Positions 60,948 through 64,000 of a stretch of DNA of 64,000 bases are shown here, in pieces; the stretch's first letter is position 1, and each line of letters begins with the position of its first letter. The notes beneath the pieces were generated by a model that worked only from the letters and a program-made list of their open reading frames with translations, searched no databases and was not told the DNA's origin. Both the position numbers and the translations under genes were made by a program. Source of the stretch: Sipunculus nudus (lineage: Eukaryota; Annelida; Sipuncula; Golfingiida; Sipunculidae); assembly GCA_026874595.1 (NCBI GenBank), contig CM049306.1, positions 58,536,019 to 58,600,018 of the forward strand, written 5' to 3'.

Positions 60948-61864
60948 CATTGGATAACCTTTACCTGATTGTCTTAATCTAACTGCTGAACTCGGATTTG
61001 TAGTTCCTCAAATCTGACCTGATGGCTCACTTCGTCTTATAGTTTGACGAGATGAAAAATTTGTCTTACGCCTACATGTGGCATAAATGTGACCTATTTT
61101 CTTGGCCCCTGAAAAGGCTGAAACTAACAAAAGTGCAACCATAAAAATATCGTAAAAATTTGAATTTTGCACGTCTATGGATACAACCAATAATGTATTC
61201 TGGTTTCGAATATGTTAGTATCCTAATATAAAGGCAGACTTTTGCACATTAAAAATCGATAATATGGATGCTAACTTAACAAAACGCATAACATGTTAAC
61301 TTTAGTAATTAGATTTAAAAGGTCTAAAGTGTAGGATTTCTCTGAAGTGATACATTGTTTCAAGATAACTATTCAGCCATTTTGGAATATACCAGCCATA
61401 TTGCATCTAAATATGACTGCCAGAATATGCCATTCCACTGTTGCTGGGTTACCTGCGACGCTCTTCATGCATAGGCAGATGTCACACCTTTAACCCGAAA
61501 ATGTAGACATTTCAAAATTTGGATATTATTTACGACACCTGTCTTTGCATTATAGACCTTGAAAACAGTATTGAAACCCGCTGTTATCTACACAAACGTA
61601 CGCATAAACACATACACACCTGGAAATGCAAATGATGCAAAAATCCTCGAAACATATTACTGTAAATGTCATGTCTCACCAGCTAAGTCCAGGAGAACCT
61701 CCCCCATGAAGTCGTTTGACTTGAGCCTGTCGTAGTCCCACACTGTCACCTCCAGGGTTTTGCGAGCCAGCTCTCGCCGGGACATGTTCATAAACACCAG
61801 CGTCTGGTGCCATTCTGGGTCTAAAGTCTTAGGGATGTACTTTGTGTGTCTCTTATTGTCAGCA
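41362..61864 (-). CDS. PCLO: Piccolo/Fife-type active-zone protein, 3' part of gene (9 exons, C2A end to C2B)
   Basis: Gene-level entry. Minus-strand exons, 5' to 3': 61864-61680, 60830-60373, 59786-59717, 48281-48099, 47217-47130, 46215-46067, 45430-45305, 42658-42507 and 41499-41362. Together they give 515 codons plus TGA with consistent phases. C2A keeps the WDYD...ND calcium-binding Asp set. A Ser/Arg-rich linker and a Ser-rich [14 protein letters not shown] segment follow, then C2B, whose third loop has lost most acidic ligands. The order, the linker and C2A phrases such as [11 protein letters not shown] and HLDNKPHW fit Piccolo, related to RIM and insect Fife. These are scaffolds at presynaptic active zones. 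Zinc-finger and PDZ parts would lie beyond the right edge. RIM is the main alternative name. Confidence 0.85.
41500..42506 (-). other. Intron 8 of the Piccolo-like gene, mostly donor-derived array
   Basis: About 1 kb. From its donor at 42506 the intron is nearly all 40-bp repeat (41626-42506). Only about 125 bases next to the acceptor are unique. Confidence 0.85.
41626..42506 (-). repeat. 40-bp minisatellite made of exon-8 3' end plus splice donor
   Basis: About 21-22 tandem units. On the minus strand a typical unit contains GTGCCGGGATCTACTTACAG followed by GTAAATCCTCATAACCTCAG. The first half is the coding end of exon 8 (GTGCCGGGATCTACTTACAG, complement 42526-42507). Nearly every unit therefore carries a CAG|GTAAAT-like donor. 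The true donor of exon 8 is CAG|GTATAT, further from the animal consensus than the array copies. Direction matches transcription of the gene. Confidence 0.95.
42507..42658 (-). CDS. PCLO: Piccolo-like exon 8, C2B central strands; source of the intronic donor array
   Basis: The acceptor CTATTTTGTTAG precedes 42658 and the donor GTATAT follows 42507. The first two bases complete an Asp codon. It encodes [20 protein letters not shown], then [17 protein letters not shown], matching the Y-V-K-V and F-N-E-T-F-x-F strands of C2 domains. It ends in phase 0 and joins LLVCID of exon 9. Confidence 0.93.
43385..43505 (-). mobile_element. tRNA-derived SINE
   Basis: On the minus strand the A box TAGCGAAGCGG (complement 43455-43465) and B box GGTTCGAGGCC (complement 43412-43422) are separated by 32 bases. 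Both match RNA polymerase III consensus well. The flanking head resembles the copy at 9988-10115. Tail and target duplication were not resolved. Confidence 0.75.
44460..45190 (-). repeat. 34-bp minisatellite in intron 7
   Basis: About 21 units of roughly AAGTTTGTTGAAGTACAGTG TAAGGAGCCTGTGA (+ strand). On the minus strand each unit includes ACTTTCACAG|GC, resembling a 3' splice site. The unit has no stop in any minus-strand frame. Because 34 is not a multiple of 3, long open frames of up to 270 codons cycle through all three readings. Confidence 0.93.
45305..45430 (-). CDS. PCLO: Piccolo-like exon 7, start of C2B
   Basis: The acceptor GTTGTCTAG precedes 45430 and the donor GTACGT follows 45305. 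The first two bases complete an Asp codon split with exon 6. It encodes [20 protein letters not shown], then [20 protein letters not shown], the first C2B strands (G-x-L-x-L-G ... L-x-I-x-V). It ends with one base of a codon completed by exon 8. Confidence 0.82.
45431..46066 (-). other. Intron 6 of the Piccolo-like gene
   Basis: A 636-bp AT-rich intron. No element recognised. Confidence 0.7.
46067..46215 (-). CDS. PCLO: Piccolo-like exon 6, linker before C2B
   Basis: Encodes [20 protein letters not shown], then [20 protein letters not shown] and LTRKVKRDT, ending at donor GTAACA after 46067. Two acceptors in the same phase are possible: TTTCAG before 46215, and ATTCAG before 46233, which would add six residues (GSTGFS). 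The shorter form is listed because its acceptor has the better pyrimidine tract. There is no domain here; the segment is basic and Ser-rich. Confidence 0.7.
46216..47129 (-). other. Intron 5 of the Piccolo-like gene
   Basis: A 914-bp intron without recognised repeats. The open frame 46588-46809 (+) has no domain. Confidence 0.65.
47130..47217 (-). CDS. PCLO: Piccolo-like exon 5, Ser-rich linker
   Basis: The acceptor TCTTTTTCAG precedes 47217. It encodes [20 protein letters not shown], then DSDGSTGI. This resembles the Gly/Ser-rich stretch before C2B in Piccolo. The donor AAG|GTCAGC (47129) is chosen because it keeps phase with exon 6. A stronger-looking GTATAAG seven bases earlier would break the frame. 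Confidence 0.65.
47218..48098 (-). other. Intron 4 of the Piccolo-like gene
   Basis: An 881-bp intron containing a GC-rich MITE at 47311-47534. Confidence 0.7.
47311..47534. mobile_element. GC-rich AAGCGGATCC-family MITE, copy 2 (inverted)
   Basis: Begins CAGGGGCCGGATCCAGGATT and ends GGGATCCGCTTCTG, the reverse of the copies at 40831 and 57660. A long C-run is inside. Confidence 0.78.
48099..48281 (-). CDS. PCLO: Piccolo-like exon 4, linker
   Basis: The acceptor TTGTTTCTATAG precedes 48281 and the donor CAG|GTGGGT follows 48099. Its first two bases complete a Ser codon begun by exon 3. It encodes [20 protein letters not shown], then [18 protein letters not shown] and [11 protein letters not shown]. 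No known domain. The assignment rests on good splice sites, an open frame and matching phases on both sides. Confidence 0.7.
48896..48954. repeat. TA microsatellite
   Basis: An almost pure TA tract in intron 3. Confidence 0.95.
50163..50209. repeat. TA microsatellite
   Basis: A pure TA tract in intron 3. Confidence 0.95.
56030..57010. repeat. Degenerate GCATTC/GAATGC-rich region
   Basis: Dozens of GCATTC, CATTCNAA and the complementary GAATGC motifs are irregularly spaced (about 12-40 bp). GCATTC dominates at about 56080-56300, GAATGC at about 56340-56500 and GCATTC again to about 56830. It looks like an old short-unit array with inverted segments. The open frame 56327-56695 (-) follows from the biased composition. 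Confidence 0.6.
57660..57856. mobile_element. GC-rich AAGCGGATCC-family MITE, copy 3
   Basis: A 197-bp element with inverted ends CAGAAGCGGATCCAGG and CCTGGATCCGCCCCTG. The interior includes TCCGGACCCCC and TTGGACCCCCCCTTTTCC. This is the best-preserved copy in the window. Confidence 0.85.
59717..59786 (-). CDS. PCLO: Piccolo-like exon 3, short basic exon
   Basis: A 70-base exon with acceptor TTTATCAG before 59786 and strong donor GTAAGT after 59717. It encodes [20 protein letters not shown] then QEH, a basic linker. Its phases fit exon 2 (ends phase 0) and exon 4. No domain, so support is from splicing and phase only. Confidence 0.65.
59787..60372 (-). other. Intron 2 of the Piccolo-like gene
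   Basis: A 586-bp AT-rich intron between exons 2 and 3. Nothing recognised. Confidence 0.65.
60373..60830 (-). CDS. PCLO: Piccolo-like exon 2, end of C2A and Arg/Ser-rich linker
   Basis: The acceptor CTTTTGCCAG precedes 60830 and the donor GTACGT follows 60373. The start [20 protein letters not shown] is the last C2A strand and matches the H-L-D-N-x-P-x-W pattern of Piccolo. About 130 residues of low-complexity sequence follow, with [14 protein letters not shown]-like and SRHRDSS-like blocks, expected to be disordered and phosphorylatable. The exon is strikingly GC-rich against the AT-rich introns, which explains the open frames on the other strand. It ends in phase 0. Confidence 0.85.
60831..61679 (-). 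other. Intron 1 of the Piccolo-like gene with a T/G homopolymer
   Basis: An 849-bp intron. About 60914-60945 is a T-run running directly into about 20 Gs. Confidence 0.75.
61680..61864 (-). CDS. PCLO: Piccolo-like exon 1 (in window), C2A domain
   Basis: The acceptor TTTCTATTACAG precedes 61864 and the donor GTGAGA follows 61680. It encodes [20 protein letters not shown], then [20 protein letters not shown] and VLLDLA. The Asp residues in W-D-Y-D and N-D are the loop-3 calcium ligands of type I C2 domains, so C2A should bind calcium. An in-frame ATG at 61887 lies upstream of the acceptor and is intronic, not a start. Confidence 0.92.
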
Positions 61865-64000
61865 CTGTAATAGAAATGATATTGCATGGTAACATCAGCT
61901 TTGGAAAAAAAAACAGCAGCTTATTAATATTTCAGATGAGAAATTGTTAATGCTTGAATCAAACTCTCTGTTTGTAACATCTTTAAGTTACATATACAGA
62001 TTATGATGGGTAAGACAGTTATTAAATTACCAGTGATTGTGTCATACAAAATAATTCCTTTTTGGTAACTGTAAATGACCGATGCAACTCGGACAAGATA
62101 AAAATCATGAATATAGAGCTTGGTCTGTGGTACTGCTAGATGGATGCGCGTATAATCATACTTGTTTCTAAAATTTTTTTTTTCGTAAATAAACAAGATT
62201 CTCTCCTTTAAATTTAAATCAGACCGACAAGTGTATTAAGATTTATTGGATTTCATTTATATATACATACACACATTGTAATAAAATTAAATTTCTCTTA
62301 AGATTCAGTAAATGTGACAGTGAAGGGGTTCTGTAAAACTAACATGAGTCTCGGCTGGGAGTTCAAGATCTGTCCTTTCCTTTGATTATTCATACATCCA
62401 TACGTATCATATTGTAATGATTTTATACCTTATACAGCAGTGAAGTGTTTATAACTGGTAAATGAGTGGTCTTAATTAATTACAGCAAGCAGCTGGGCAC
62501 CCCTGCTGTGAGATGACATTGACGCTCTTGCATAGCCTTGCCTGGGCTTTAGTATTTGCGTTTACAAATAAAATGCTTAAAATAAAACATGATTCGACTA
62601 TGATGTACCGATAGACTTAACTCAGTGTCAGCTCTTATCACAAAAGCCCTGTAAAGTCCTTATGGTGAATCCCCGATATTTGCATATTAAGGCGTCACAA
62701 GACTCTTTGAGGACCAGACGATACGCCAGTATTTGCATATCAGGCCGTCACACCTCATGTGAGTGGCACCGTTGCTATGAGAACACCAACAGCGGTCCCA
62801 CAGCTCGACCCGCTAAGTAATATTCGCACTGAAATCATGTATTCAAGTAGACACATGGACCTGGTGTCCTATGATTTATCTCAGCTGAACGATTTTGCGG
62901 TCCATGGGCCAAATCCAAAGTACATATTGTAGACACAATTGCAACAATTTTGTACCGACAGGTCCAGTAAAATTACTTCTGCCGAGATGACGAGCAGCTG
63001 GCAGCATTTGTCTGAATCCGTGTATTAACTGTAAAATTGCGACTCGCGAAGCGCGATTGTTTAAGTCAGTCGGTACATTTTGAGTGCGCTCGTCGCGTGT
63101 GCACCTGAATATCTCGCGTTGATTGGCTGAGCCAGTTTGTTAGGACAACATTATGTTTAAACAGGACCTCTTTCTAGAGTGGTGGTTCGAAAAAAAGTTA
63201 AAACTGAGGCTGAGGATTATAGTTTTTTAAAATTTTGCAGAACTCAGCATAAGCGAAGGCCTAAAACTATTATCACTAATTAAGTGGGAATATTCGTAGC
63301 CAATTGGAAGCCCGGAATAGGCGATGACTGAATGAACCATGTTGGTTTTGAAAATATTCTGGGAAAGACCACTGCTGATGTCACTGAAAAAGACCTTAGT
63401 TCAGCGAGGCGGTGATGTGTGGCGCTGCCCGTCCGGGAACCAGTCCATGCAATCAGAGGGTCAGATAACGGCAAATTAGTTATATGAGTTGCCGCAAGAT
63501 GGCGGTACCGATACTAAGTGCGATACAACGCAGGAGCGTTTGAATTCTCTGTCAGAAGCAACAATTAAGTCATAACTCTTTCATGGACTGGGCCAGTCTA
63601 CAGCTTGCATGGCCAGGTGCCTGTAGTCTGGCTGGGGTCACCCAGAGCCAAACATCGCTTGTTGCTGACTTGATTGATAAGGGGGGCATATATGTGATGT
63701 ATTCAATGTAAGTTAAGGGCGGGGTCTTTTATCGGCAGTGTATCTTCGACTTTTGACCAGTAAAGATCAGTAAAAAAATCAGCAGTGCTCTTTTTCTGTT
63801 TGTCAACTCGGTTTCACGTTGCAATATATAAAAGGACCATAACTCGTAGATTCGACATCTCATTTAACCGTACAAATTTACTATGTCCGAGATGTTTTGG
63901 AAAACGGAGCTTCTTATATATTATACTGTGAATGCATTCTGCTCGTATGAATCCTTTAAAGCAGAATGCATTATGTGGGTAAGAAGTAATGCTTCTGAAG
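61865..64000. other. Upstream intron of the Piccolo-like gene to the window edge
   Basis: No exon for the first C2A strands was found, so they should lie beyond 64000. The sequence becomes GC-richer and more complex from about 62700. It includes CAAGATGGCGGT at 63495-63506 and a TATATAAAAGG box at 63825-63835 on the + strand, whose role is unknown. Confidence 0.5.
63825..63835 (+). promoter_or_regulatory. Possible TATA-box promoter
   Basis: TATATAAAAGG fits the TATA-box consensus, but no transcript or coding exon is visible downstream before the window ends. Such motifs are frequent by chance in AT-rich DNA. Confidence 0.15.

Noticed and set aside
61669-61887. ATG at 61887 as the start of a small C2 protein
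   Set aside because: The ATG lies upstream of a clear acceptor (CTATTACAG) and the C2A fold would lack its first strands. The sequence is an internal exon.

Overview
The window is animal nuclear DNA: AT-rich, with short exons, long introns, GT-AG splice sites and heavy interspersed and tandem repeats. The repeat families (CGTC-rich leaders with tandem modules, Helitron-like elements, tRNA-derived SINEs, pogo-like MITEs) look lophotrochozoan, most likely molluscan. The species cannot be fixed from the sequence alone. There is no operon, CRISPR array, rRNA gene or intact tRNA gene.

Two partial protein-coding genes converge on a repeat-filled spacer. On the + strand, bases 10-9490 hold the last seven visible exons of an EDEM1-type glycoside hydrolase family 47 protein (ER-associated degradation of misfolded glycoproteins). 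Its 5' part lies left of the window. On the - strand, nine exons from 61864 down to the stop at 41362 encode the C-terminal 515 residues of a Piccolo/Fife-type presynaptic active-zone protein: the end of a C2A domain, an Arg/Ser-rich linker and a C2B domain. All nine exons join in phase. Its 5' part lies right of the window.

The spacer (9.5-41.3 kb) contains pogo-like MITEs, SINEs, satellite-like arrays, two opposite Helitrons (18033-18910 and 37129-37933) and, from 17.4 to 33.9 kb, several 2-4 kb modular elements. The modular elements share a TTTTTAGC start, a CGTC-rich leader and tandem modules punctuated by the 12-bp palindrome GGTGGCGCCACC. They end with an inverted copy of the start motif.

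The most unusual feature is shared by the two unrelated genes. In EDEM exon d (3' end 3738) and in Piccolo-like exon 8 (3' end 42507), the last bases of the exon plus the 5' splice site have been amplified into 41-bp and 40-bp minisatellites. Each runs about 0.9-1.1 kb downstream into the intron, so each intron opens with twenty or more extra copies of its own splice donor. A third array of about 40 bp starts at the stop codon of the Piccolo-like gene, and a 34-bp array fills part of the preceding intron. All functional statements about these arrays are inference.
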